A stretch of 64,000 bases of DNA from Chlorops oryzae. Lineage: Eukaryota; Arthropoda; Insecta; Diptera; Chloropidae. The stretch covers positions 32,688,663-32,752,662 of the forward strand of contig CM035807.1 of the NCBI GenBank assembly GCA_020466095.1, in the 5' to 3' direction. Below, in pieces: positions 1 through 10,181 of this stretch (within the stretch, counting starts at the first letter, position 1; each line of letters begins with the position of its first letter). Under the pieces are notes generated by a model. That model did not search any database and was not told the DNA's origin. It was given only the letters and a program-made list of their open reading frames with translations. A program made the translations under genes and the position numbers.

Positions 1-3000
1 CTCATCGTCTGAGAAATCACCGCCATCCCAGTTCGTATAAGATGTTGTATAAGGATCGAAGGCAACTACGGAAACCCATGAACGATGACCTTGACCGCGA
101 GCAACAACACGCCTTTCGTGCAGCGACCAAACTGTCACAAGATCATCTTCACCACCGACAACAATATATTTGCCATCGGGTGACCAGCATACACATAAGA
201 AACCACCAAAATAGGAACGTGCAATACCCAATAACTCCATTGTGTCATAATGAAAGACACGCAGGAAACCATCCTGCGAGACAATAGCCAAATTTGAACC
301 ACACGGCGAAAAGCAGAACTCATTGATGCAACAATTTTCGGTACTAAAGATCCATTTATAGAGAGGATTCCGTGTGGATTTCGATTTGCATGTGAGTATC
401 GTATAGCCATCACCCATTTTGAATGGCTGATAGTTGGGTGCTGCCGCTGTACACGGCAAATCTTCGTTGTATAGATATAAATGGCCGGAAGAATGCGATG
501 CCAAAAAGAGATTCGGCGAATTGGGTAACCATTTAAGGCATGTCACTTTGGTCTTGTCGATGAGACGCTGCAATCGAAGAAATCCTTAGTAGAAACAACA
601 AAAAAATATCAACCGAATGATATTGTTGACTTACCTCCTCATTGAAGAGTTTACGCATTTCTCTAGGTCCTGGTTGTGGTGACACTAGCTGTATTTGCCC
701 GGTCGTAAAACCAACAAGCAATGGCGCACCGGATGGTGTTGCAACAGCTCCATTGAAGTCATGACAACTCGGATTGGTACCTTTATAAAACTTCTTGTCT
801 ATTGGCTTACTCATTTCGTTGCCCTGAAAGACAGAAACAAAAACAAAAACAAAAACTTGTTTTGATCATCCATCGCATTTCGAAAGCTTAAACGAATAAT
901 ATATCATTAATTGCCAACATATGTTCAAACAGTATGAAAAAATCAGACATCTTTTTCCGTTACATAAGAACGAAATATGACACACTGTACAAATTGCCTA
1001 TTACTGCAATTGTATAAGGGGAAGTTCCGCTGATAGTAAATATTTCTGAATTAAAGGCAATTGAAATATGTGTACGTAGCGGGAAAAAGGTATCCACTAC
1101 GGCAGAATCTATCGTCATGTAGAGCCGAGCAATGTTTTGGCATTTTATGTAGCTATATATGTATGTATACTTATATATTTTTTTATTCTTAATTGGAATT
1201 GCAACTATTACGGATATGTGCATTTAAATTGTCAGCACTTTATTTGCTTGTTTGGCTATTTTAATTTAATTTTATTGAAATGTTTTTTTTTTTTTGTTTG
1301 CTTCTTTCAAATAAGCGCAATGTTGGATTGAAGAGCGTTACTTTGATGGGAAAGTGTAAGAAAATTTTACATTAATAATAAAATCGAATTAAAAATTCAT
1401 TTGAAATATTTTCAACAGAGTATCCAACTTTCAAACTGGCAGGGTAGTGCTACTGATAATGCATGATGCCAACGTACATCAGCAGTCAAATAATTACATA
1501 CATATAAGAAAATTTTTTAGCAAATTAAAAAATTACAGATTTACGCTTTCATTCTCATGAATAAGAGTCGGAGATGATGAAGAAGTGCTTTTTCACTATC
1601 TGAAAGGGCGATACCCAGCAAACATTTGCATAATCTTTTTACAAAGGTGCTTACTATTCATTTGTTTCCAAGAAATTTTCCAAACTTTTTCCAAGCATAT
1701 ATCGCACCCTTGCTACTAAATCGGCACAATTTAAAATTTCGCATTTATCGAAAATCATCAAATCTCTCTTAAAACTAAGGAGAAATAATATATTTTCTAA
1801 ACTTATATTAATCTCAATTGACTGCTGCTTCTGTCAATATAAGCGTTAATTTTCTAGGTGTTGGGTTTCTTACCGAAAAATGAAATCGAACATAAAAAAA
1901 TTGATTAAAAAAATTTTGAATTGTGCCGATTTATTAGCAAGGGTGCGATATGTGCTATATTAAATTCGCAAACATTTCCCAAACGCTTTCCAAATTTGTT
2001 TGGGAAACGTTAAATTTCTTAAGTACTTCGCAAATCCACCTAAAATAATATGTATGTTATATAGATATCGTACATACATACAAGGCGTCTACAGTTCGAT
2101 TTTTTTCGAACGTTAATATATTAATTCTAGCACGCGCGAATGAGATCTCTCAGTAGCGTAATGCGAGCGTGTTGCGATTTGTAACCTGGAGGGCTCGAGT
2201 TCGATTCCTGTCGCGGGCGAAAAAAGATTGCGGAAAAAGTGGGACGTAGAAAGATATCTGTGGTAAAATTTGATCCACTTAGAGGGGAGAAAGGAAGTTG
2301 GCAGTTATAAATTTAGGTTCATATCCGGTCGTCAGAAACGTAATGCATACACATGTGCTTTCAAAAAATTGTTTTTATTTTTTCATAAATGATTGGATGA
2401 AAGCTAGATATTCCTCTAAGTTTTGAAATATTATTTAAATTTTTTATTATCTACCTAAGTATTCAAAAAAAAAAAAAAAAAAAAAACCTCGCCGCAGCGG
2501 GGATTGAACCCGCCTACATCGGATTGGTACTGCTTGTTTAGGCTTGGAAAATATTTAATTCGATTGCTTGGACTTATATGTTTTCCAATCTCAAATCCAA
2601 TTGAATAAAAAGGGAGCCGTTTTGGTTATTTACACTTGAATTCCAAATAAATTCCAACACTTGGATCCAAGTCTTTTGTTTGCGGGCGCAAATTACTTCC
2701 AATTGTTTAGTAAGGGTAAATGTTTGCTGGGTAATTAGCTTGAAATTTGCACAGTGTGTGTGTATGTGTGTGTGTGTGGGGTGAAATATAAAAAGAATTG
2801 AAGTAGAAACAAATGTAGAGTGCAATTGGACACTTACTAGGATTCTTCTGGAGGGAAGCAAACTTAATTTTTGCGCGTAAATGCATTAAGGAGCAAAAAA
2901 AAAACTTTTTGGGTTAAAAGAAATAGCAGAGTATTCCTAATCTCTCTTAACAAATCAATTTGAAGTACGTCTAAGCTCCACTTTATATTCTGAGTATATA

Positions 3001-4768
3001 TTTACAAGTGAATAAAGAGAGTGTTATTTTTAGCTACAAACAAAAATTCAAATCCATCTGTCTGTCAATTTGTGGATGTTTTTTCCTTTTAATTAAGAAC
3101 TCAAAGTTGAAATTTGATTATACTTGAATGGGAACAATTATTGAAAATAAAATTATTCTGTTTTCAATTGTCAATTCTTCATTCCCAACTTTGTTTTCAT
3201 AATTTTGCAGACGCTTGTAGACTTACGTTCCTATTATATGTACATACATACATATGTATATTTTCCGTTTCTTATCAGAAGAATACAACCGAAAAGCGTA
3301 AATAATGCAAATATAATTGCAAAGCGCTATTGCCGGCGAAGGTTTTCCTTCTATTTCTTTAATTATTATTATTTTTTATTTTTATTTATTTTTTTCCTAC
3401 TGTGCTTCTTGAATCTTGTGCGCAGTGTCAAGAAAGCAGGAATAGCGCGATAAGATATACCGCACTTCAAATGCTACAATACAAGCACAGAACGTGCAGC
3501 AATTGTTTGTTATTTATTTAAATTAACTATTTCTGTTTTATTTCGTAGTTGAGTTGTGGCAAGCGTATAATGTACCGTCTGTTTTGATATGGTTTAGTAT
3601 GCGTAAATAATTTTGCGATAGCAATAAGGGGCATTCAGAATGTCGCTTGTTTATGAAATCGCATGCTGAGATTTTAAGTGCCAATAAAACGATTTCGTTT
3701 ATGATGCAACAAAATCATTAAACGCCGCAGCAAGGAATCAACCTATCAGTGGTTATTCAAAACAAAGGGGGAAATTTGATGTTCGAAACGTGACGAAAAT
3801 AGTATCGTTAAAAGTACTTGAGTGTTTTTTTTTTTTTTGGAATTATCAGCGATTATGTATTACTTGAAGTAGGGCTAATTAGTTCTTCGAAAACAAAAAA
3901 AAAATTAAATTTTATTCTTTACGTAATAATAAATACAGAATAAATCGCACACATGCTCCTAAAGCGCCAGAATTCAAAAAATTTTAATACATTTTTTTAA
4001 ATTATTTTCGACTACATTTTTCTGCAAGAAACCCAACTCCTAGAAAACATATGCTTATATGGATTTATGCAGTTGTCAATTAAGAATAATATAAGAATAG
4101 AAAAATAATTATTTTTACAAGTTTCTTAAGAGAATGAATTATTGTTCCAGAAATGCGAAATTTTGAGTTATACCGATTTAGTAGCAAGGTGCAAAATGCG
4201 AAAATTATTTTACCTTTTTCACTCCACGAAATGCATAGACATAGAGTTCCCTGCCGAAATTGAAGCATATACGATCGCCCCCAAAAATCTGACTCGTTTC
4301 CAATCCAAATTCTCCGCCACCATTCATCATCGAATGCATTGTCATGCCAGCGCCCAAGCGGGCATCCAACGTCGAAGGCACTGTATACGATGATGATGAT
4401 GTCCCATTGGAATTTGGAATAGCATCGCCACCGCCACCATTAATATGGGATGCCGATGCATTGCTATTTCCATTAACATTCGAATGCGTTAAGGGACCAT
4501 TTGCACTATTACTTCCATTGATTGCACTATTGTTCGTTGGTGCTCCTGCTGCCGCTGCTGCTGCTGTTGTTGTTGTTGTTGTTGTCGACGCTGGATTCGG
4601 AAGCGTTACTATCGAAACGCGTACCTGCGGCGAGCTCTGATTATTTGTGTAGCCAACACGATTCGGACGCGAATACTCCGAGAGCGTAAGGAGACGGTAA
4701 GTACCCTCGCGCGTCATGAACTGTGTCTTCAAATCGTCCTTGACATTGGAATCGATTTGAGCAGCCAT
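1..4768 (-). CDS. WDR20: WDR20-type WD40 repeat protein, N-terminal part (partial)
   Basis: Three coding exons are visible: 4768-4214, 823-635 and 567-1, all joined in phase 0 by GT-AG introns (GTAAAA, GTAAGT donors), and the gene runs off the left edge. The 437 residues present follow vertebrate WDR20: an N-terminal 'KTQF-TREGTYRLL-SEYSRPNRV' block, then FNFGRELYVY, SKPIDKKFYKGT, CHDFN, LFNEE-RLIDKTKVTCLKW, and the WD repeat SPDGKYIVVGGEDDLVTVW. Between residues about 50 and 160 there is a fly-type low-complexity Thr/Ala/Asn/Ser insertion encoded by GCT/GTT-type repeats. In other animals WDR20 partners WDR48 to stimulate USP12/USP46 deubiquitinases; that role is taken from the family. ATG at 4768 gives the conserved N-terminus. 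The 3.4 kb first intron holds nested transposons. Identification is strong; the C-terminal third is outside the window. Confidence 0.93.
824..1613. other. WDR20 intron, no feature recognised
   Basis: This AT-rich intron sequence lies between the acceptor of exon 2 and the first transposon. I see only short A- and T-runs and no exon, RNA gene or TIR pair. Confidence 0.5.
1697..1953. mobile_element. Nested TIR element, copy 1
   Basis: Inverted ends of about 40 bp carry the core ATCGCACCCTTGCTA and TAGCAAGGGTGCGAT. The reverse complement of this copy aligns along its whole length with 3940-4200, sharing for example GAAACCCAAC-CCTAGAAAA in the interior. The element is non-autonomous, about 257 bp, and inserted inside the larger TA-flanked element. 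Confidence 0.75.
2147..2219 (+). repeat. tRNA-like SINE head (S1)
   Basis: A-box-like TAGCGTAATGC is at 2154-2164 and B-box-like AGTTCGATTCC at 2198-2208, 33 nt apart, as in tRNA promoters. The acceptor and T stems do not pair properly, so this is not a functional tRNA gene. The 3' edge GGGCGAAAAA resembles the other modules in the window. Confidence 0.6.
2487..2560 (-). repeat. tRNA-like SINE head (S2), facing S1
   Basis: On the minus strand a perfect T arm (GCGGG-TTCAATC-CCCGC) is followed by GGCGAGG and then about 22 T residues. The A box is degraded. It faces S1 tail to tail across 267 bp. Confidence 0.5.
2734..3939. other. WDR20 intron, no feature recognised
   Basis: AT-rich intron sequence with short GT-rich and T-rich runs. 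No coding signal, RNA gene or repeat pair was recognised. Confidence 0.45.
3940..4200. mobile_element. TIR element, copy 2, beside the exon 1 donor
   Basis: This is homologous end to end with the reverse complement of 1697-1953. The left end is AAATCGCACACATGC and the right end is ACCGATTTAGTAGCAAGGTGC. It is more diverged than copy 1. Its right end stops about 13 bp from the splice donor of WDR20 exon 1 (GT at 4213-4212), so the insertion forms the start of the intron. Confidence 0.7.
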
Positions 4769-5288
4769 AACCGGGGCAATACGGCGGCGTAGTTTCGCAA
4801 ATTTACTGTTTACTTTACTAGTTAATCATTCGATGGAGATATCATTGAGAACAACAAAACTAACTGTAAGGAATTGTGACGTTCCCGTTTGGAGATACAC
4901 TTGTTTCTTCGTTTTCCTTTCGATTTCTTCATTTGCACTAACACATTTCTATGAAGTAGACTTTGTTGATTCTCTTCGAAATACACATTTCATATTTTTG
5001 CGAATTTGTATTTCACGTAATACAGCACGTTGTCTATTTCATTCTTCCTTTTATCGTTTTATTTCTCTTATTCAATTTATTTCTCAGCTAAACGTCAAAC
5101 GAATTCTTGACATATTCAAGTGCTGCCAGTGCTGTGTTTTTTCTATGGGGATGTGCATGAACGTAGTTCTGCCTTTACACGGCAGAAAGGCGTAAATGAT
5201 TTATGCAAATATGTATCATTTGTGAATTTTTATAAAAGCCAAATTGTTTTTTTTTTTTTATATTCAGAGCTGTCTAAAGTTTTTTAAA
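4769..5288. other. Upstream flank of the WDR20 gene
   Basis: The 5' flank of the minus-strand WDR20 gene and probably its promoter and 5' UTR. No TATA box or other element can be assigned with confidence. Confidence 0.4.
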
Positions 5289-6303
5289 AATGAGAAAATT
5301 TACATGAAAATGCTTCAGGGAACAATTCTAGTTGCTGGCCGTTTCTGGGATCTTTTTTTTTGGTCGCAATCTATGGGAAATGACTCCCTGACTCCAAATC
5401 TGCAATCCTTTTTTGTCGGTCGCCTCTAGTTTAGGAGATATCACGTTTTGAAAATCGCCAAAAAACGTACTAATTTTTACACTATCTTGACATTTGCGTA
5501 GTTGCCACTTATTCGAAATTCGTGTGTGTTGCAAAATTCAAATATTTTATGCAAATTGTTGCCATACGTGTAAAAAAATATAAAAATTTTAACCTGCTTT
5601 TTAGCTTTTGAGCATTAATGTGAAACTGAGATATATTAAAGATTATGGAAAATAATTTGTTTTAGGGGTTTTATTTCTTAAAAATACAGTTAAAAAATTG
5701 GCGAGAGCAGTGGCGAGGAGGACGACGACAGCACTGGAGGAGAAGATTAAAAGGTCCTTTTCAGGACCACCAATCTGCTCTTTTCAGAGCCACCAAACGT
5801 TGGAAAAGAGAATTTAGAGAAATAGTGATGTGTTTTGTGTTGTGGAGAAAAAAGCGCCGCAGGCGAAAAATTTTAATTTTCATAAAAATTTTTCATGTTT
5901 TCTCAAAAATTGAAAAAAGTGTATCGTTTAGAGAGCGCCGCAGGCGAAAAATAATAAAAAAAAAAAAAAAAAAAAAAAAACTATTTCTCAAGTTTGAGAA
6001 TTATTTTATAAATATTTCCCACAATATGGCTCATATTTTCCCACTTTTTTATTATCCACCTATTAAATCTACCAATTGGTAGATTTTTCAAAATAAAACG
6101 TCTGGCAACACCACAACCATTTGTCAGTCTGTGTTCACAATGTTTACATTGCATTTTCATACAAACTTTAAAGGTCGATATCTCCTAAACTAGTGGCGAC
6201 CGACAAAAACGGATTGCAGATTTGGAATCAGGAGGCCATTCTACATATACATACCGAAACGGCCAGCAACTAGAATTATGCCTGCTTCAGAAATGCTAAA
6301 AAA
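5289..6303. mobile_element. Long inverted repeat element (about 1 kb)
   Basis: The left arm (about 5310-5455) and right arm (about 6170-6300) are inverted copies of each other, for example TCTAGTTGCTGGCCGTTTC against GAAACGGCCAGCAACTAGA, and GTTTAGGAGATATC against GATATCTCCTAAAC. The interior carries the phrase GCGCCGCAGGCGAAAAA twice (about 5850 and 5935). No transposase is seen. The left margin CAGAGCTGTC resembles hAT termini, but no matching right terminus was found. Confidence 0.6.
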
Positions 6304-6396
6304 TATTTTTTTTTCGAAAATTTCTGTTGCTTTTTTTTCATTTATGTGTGGTTTCAAATAGCGCTAAAATTCCTGAATTTATTCAACAGCACGAAA

Positions 6397-6557
6397 TCAG
6401 ACTCACGAACAATGTTTTGAAACAATTAAGTAAGTGGTTAAAGACGGGCGAAGAAAAGAGATGGTTGTTTGTTAAATGTTCCGAAACAATCTGTGCTTCT
6501 CTTTCTTTCTCATGCATTCAAATGGGATGTTTTCGAAACATTGTTCGTGTGTCTGAC
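6397..6557. mobile_element. TIR MITE, TCAGACnCACGAAC ends, copy 1
   Basis: The ends TCAGACTCACGAACAATG and CATTGTTCGTGTGTCTGA are inverted repeats. The interior closely matches 12534-12703, sharing GAAACAATTAAGTAAGT and CTTTCTTTCTCATGCA. It is about 160 bp and non-coding; the target duplication is unclear. Confidence 0.7.
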
Positions 6558-6721
6558 TCCCGAGCAACACATCCAAGAACACTGATCCGTCTCAATCAAC
6601 TGCGCTTTTGACTGTAAATGGTTTGGAATGTTTGGATGTGTTTAATATTAACAGGAAAGCCAGTGCTATTGGAAACCAAGTTTTAACGCTCTTTTATATT
6701 TACATTTATATTAATTAATAT

Positions 6722-7302
6722 GGGTCCTCATGCAACACATTTACACCGTATAAACTGAGTGAATTAAGTAAAACTGTCAAAATTGCATACAAAATTTGAC
6801 AGTTTTACGAACTTCACTCAGCTTACACGGTGTAAATGCGTTGCATGGGGACCAGTGCTGTCGAAATGCTACTTTAGTAGTTTTTTTTGCTACTTTTTGT
6901 CTCGTCGTACTACTTTACTACTCCTTTCATTAACGTACTACTATTTGAATGTAAATATGTCTAATGCCATTTTTGGGCTATATGTAGGTATATACATATT
7001 CAATAATCGAATGTTCGAAAGTTGAATAAAAATAAACTAAAAAAAAATTAAAAGTGAAAATATTGAAGAACCGAAAAAGTGGAAATTTTTGCCTACGAAA
7101 TTTCATTCATTCATATTATAGTCTTCTTGAATTACGAATTCTCGAGGTTTTCGAAGGAAACCCCCAACTAGTCTGTCTTTTTCTTCTATTGCTTAAAAAC
7201 TCCTTTTTTTTAGAAGTACTCCGTTTATTTTATAAAAACTACCATTTTAAAAGCATTTTGCTACTTTCTAAGATACAAAAACGACAGCACTGATGGGGAC
7301 CC
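6722..7302. mobile_element. Palindromic MITE split by a hAT MITE
   Basis: The outer ends are GGGTCCTCATGCAACACATT at 6722 and a matching inverted end GTTGCATGGGGAC...CC finishing at 7302. The right tip is completed only after removing 6853-7300, the inserted hAT element plus one copy of its target duplication. The arms are about 60 bp with a central TGACAG-containing hairpin. Confidence 0.75.
6853..7292. mobile_element. hAT-type MITE, TSD ATGGGGAC
   Basis: The termini are CAGTGCTGTCG and CGACAGCACTG, with perfect 8-bp direct repeats ATGGGGAC at 6845-6852 and 7293-7300. The 8-bp duplication and CAG start are hAT hallmarks. It is 440 bp with no transposase frame. Confidence 0.88.
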
Positions 7303-7337
7303 TTACTGTATTTTTTTCAAAGCAACAATTACAGTTA

Positions 7338-7559
7338 CAGTAGAGTCTGGATAGAGTGAACTAATTTTTGGAAGGCCTGTTCACACAACCGCGGCTGTTC
7401 ACACTACCGCTCAGTTAAAAAACAAAAATTCAATAGGGACGTTTGTTTCTTGATGTCTTCCAATGATTTTTGAACGAAAATTTAGAATACCAGCGTAATA
7501 TATGAAAAAGGTCTCAGTCCAAGTGTTCACACTGCCAAGGTGTTCACTCTATTCGACTG
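7338..7559. mobile_element. Tc1/mariner (pogo-like) MITE, TA target, copy 1
   Basis: The ends CAGTAGAGTCTGGATAGAGT and its diverged complement CTCTATTCGACTG are flanked by TA on both sides (7336-7337, 7560-7561). It is 222 bp and non-coding. A related copy lies at 61428-61659. Confidence 0.75.
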
Positions 7560-7561
7560 TA

Positions 7562-8084
7562 TATTGATTTGGATTAAAGTCCTTAATAGATTTTCAGCAC
7601 ATATTTATGCATAAATCAGACTCTCATGTAAGCGAGTATAAGATGTTTCGAGCCCTTAACCATTTTTTTATGCTTTCGTAATTAAAATAACAAAAAATAA
7701 AAAAAGGACCAAGAAACTAGCAGAAATTAATTTTGTTCCATAACGGTTGATATCTTTAACATATCACAGACAAACCGACGGCCATGGCTAAATCGAATCT
7801 CCTGCTGGCGCTGTCCCTTTCATGCACATACATATTTTATTTGGTACACCTCGATTGGCTCTGGACTCTACACTCGGCTGAACGAATACAATTTCGTCGC
7901 TTTGCTATTTTCCGTTAATTTGAAAATAATATCAAGGCATAAATGCTATAGTAACGCATGTAAACAAGTTTATTATTATATTCGTCCTCATTCCAAAATA
8001 GCCGTTTGGCGAATTTTTGAAACGCAAAAAACGAAGATTCGACCTTGCATTTTTTGAATTTCAAGTACTTTCTATAAAATCGGT
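7562..8084. other. Flank upstream of the RSPH3-like gene
   Basis: This must hold the promoter of the plus-strand RSPH3-like gene, but no TATA box or initiator stands out. Confidence 0.35.
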
Positions 8085-10117
8085 ATGATGAACAATAATA
8101 AATATAGTTTTTGGTGGACACCAAAGCCGATGACTAGTCGACAACGTTCAACACGCGCCCAAAAAGGCTCACCCATGGAACCGTATCGGAATGTCATGTA
8201 CGACAAAAGAGTAATTCGTGGCAGTAATTATGGTGCCACATCCATATCCATGGAGGTGGATGTTTACAAGGCTGCCGAATGGCGTCGCCGAAATGTGCTC
8301 CGCAAAAAAGTTTCGCAACGCAATCAGCGTAACGTGCTAGGAACTCCACCACCAGTCCGAGGACGATGCCACGAAATTATACAAACTGAAAAATATCTTG
8401 AGGAATTGTTTGACCATCCACCGCAAAGGACGATTGATACGCAAACCGATTTGTTTTTGGAGCCTCCTCCATCACCACCGCCATACATTCCCAGTAAAAT
8501 AGGCATCGATGTCGGTACATCAATTGAGCCGGGGGAATTAGAACCAGAGCATCATATCACGGAAGATCAAAAAGAAGATGAGTTAATAGAAAAATTTGTT
8601 GCAAATTGTTTACTGGATGCTGCTCGTGAAATGGAGCTGGAAATGATTTTTTCATTCAGCGAAACAACGGAACAGCCAGAATCTGAGAGCATAATAGAAA
8701 CACAAATCAGAAGGCGGACGCAACATTTGCCGGACATAAATTCTTCGAATAGAGATAATCAAGAATCATCTGAAAGTGAAGCATCGAGAAGAAGAAGAAG
8801 CAACATTTATTGATGTTGATGAAATCCTAGAAACTATTATCAACGAAATTATTGTGAAACATAGAGAGTTTCATAAAGTTGGAATGGAACAGTCTAAAGG
8901 TGTAACAGAGCTTGTCGGAGATGAATACAAAGTGCAATGTGACAGCATAATAGAAAGCCCAATTGATGAAAAAGATCAACATCAAGAAGACATGGATTAT
9001 ATAAAGAATGATGAGACATCTGAAGAAGTCGCGAAAATCGTTGATGCCCAAGGAATATTTGCAATAATCATCGATGAGATTTTCAAGAATCATCCTAAGG
9101 CACATGCACCTATAAGTGAATCACCTGAGAGTGCAGTAGAAACTTCTCTGGATGTAAATAATGAAATATTGGCTGAGGGAATTACAGAAAATCGAATAGA
9201 TGAACGGATTCAACATGAAGACGAAACAAATAACCTCTGATGAAGCATTTGAGGAAATCACCCAAATTGTTAACACTGAAGAAATTTTAGAAAAAATCAT
9301 CGAGGAAATTGTTAAGAAATATGCTGAGGTATATGATTCTAAATCGGAACCGCATAAAAGCATGACGGCAATTCCAATCGATGAAATAAATAAAATTGAG
9401 AAAAAGGAATATCAAGCAAATGAGATCGCAGCTAAAACATCATCAAGTAATGAATTGGGACCAATTGAAGGCGATGAGAATTCTATAGGATTGGATAATG
9501 ATAATTCAACTGAAGGTGTAGAAGAAATTCTTAAAACTAAAGAAATCATTGCAACAATCATCGACGAAATAGTTAAACACTATTCTGTAGCCATAAGAGA
9601 CCAATCTGAAAGCGAAGGGGAATCTCCAAGAAATGAAAGGCATTCGCACCGAGAAAACTTAAATGCTCCAAGCATAAATAATGATGAGGAATTTGAAGAA
9701 ATTCTACAAATTGTTAACACCCAAGAAATCTTAGAAGAAATCTTAGAAGTGATTGTTAATCAGCATGCTGAGGAGCATGCAAGTATATTAGAACCGTCAG
9801 ATAGCACAATCGAAAATCCACATCATGAGAGAAAAGAGCTCGAAACAATGGAACAGCAAAAAACTGAGATCATAGTGGAAATACCAATAAATGAAAGCAG
9901 TCAATTTGATGCAGAAATGAGTGCTACAATGGTGATCACGTACGAGGGTGATCCACATGAAGAGCTTTCGGATATTGTTGTTGTTCAAGATATCTTAGCA
10001 GCAATAATCATGAAAATATTTAAGCAGCATGAGGAGTCACAGGTACCCAAAGATGATAAAGTAAGAGAGTCCGGGGATACATTGAATAATGTTGAGGCTG
10101 AAGAAGATTGCTTATAA
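8085..10117 (+). CDS. RSPH3-like radial-spoke protein with repeated helices; two frame breaks
   Basis: The reading frame passes through three overlapping open segments: 8085-8813, about 8776-9240 and 9200-10117, each one base further on. Residues 36-49 (NVMYDKRVIRGSNY) and 119-152 (TQTDLFLEPP, GIDVGTSIEPGEL) are signatures of radial spoke head protein 3, the axonemal scaffold of the spoke stalk and an A-kinase anchor. A helix DELIEKFVANCLLDAAREME follows, as in RSPH3. The family's usual C-terminal half is absent. In its place are six helices like EEILEKIIEEIVKKYAE, at 8821-8862, 9052-9093, 9281-9325, 9542-9583, 9725-9766 and 9989-10030, separated by acidic linkers. There is no intron, which suggests a retrocopy. 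The breaks at about 8776-8810 (GAA-rich tract) and 9200-9238 may be assembly errors or decay. RSPH3 kinship is firm; helix function is inferred. Confidence 0.8.
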
Positions 10118-10169
10118 TCACAAACGGTTTTTTTCAACTTTTTTTCAATACAGTTAAGAACAAAATTGT

Positions 10170-10175
10170 AATAAA
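10170..10175 (+). promoter_or_regulatory. Polyadenylation signal AATAAA
   Basis: AATAAA lies 53 bp after the RSPH3-like stop codon. The transcript would therefore end about at, or just inside, the end of the convergent kanadaptin gene. Confidence 0.55.
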
Positions 10176-10181
10176 ATAATA

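Larger units (their letters stand above)
1614..2731. mobile_element. TIR element, CCCAGCAAACATTT ends, TA-flanked
   Basis: CCCAGCAAACATTT starts at 1614 and its reverse complement ends at 2731. Both sides are flanked by TA (1612-1613 and 2732-2733), as expected for a TA-duplicating element. Near both ends the motif TTCCAA or its complement CTTGGAA recurs many times. No transposase is visible, so the element is non-autonomous. A second TIR element (1697-1953) and two facing tRNA-like modules sit inside it. The superfamily is not assigned. Confidence 0.7.
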
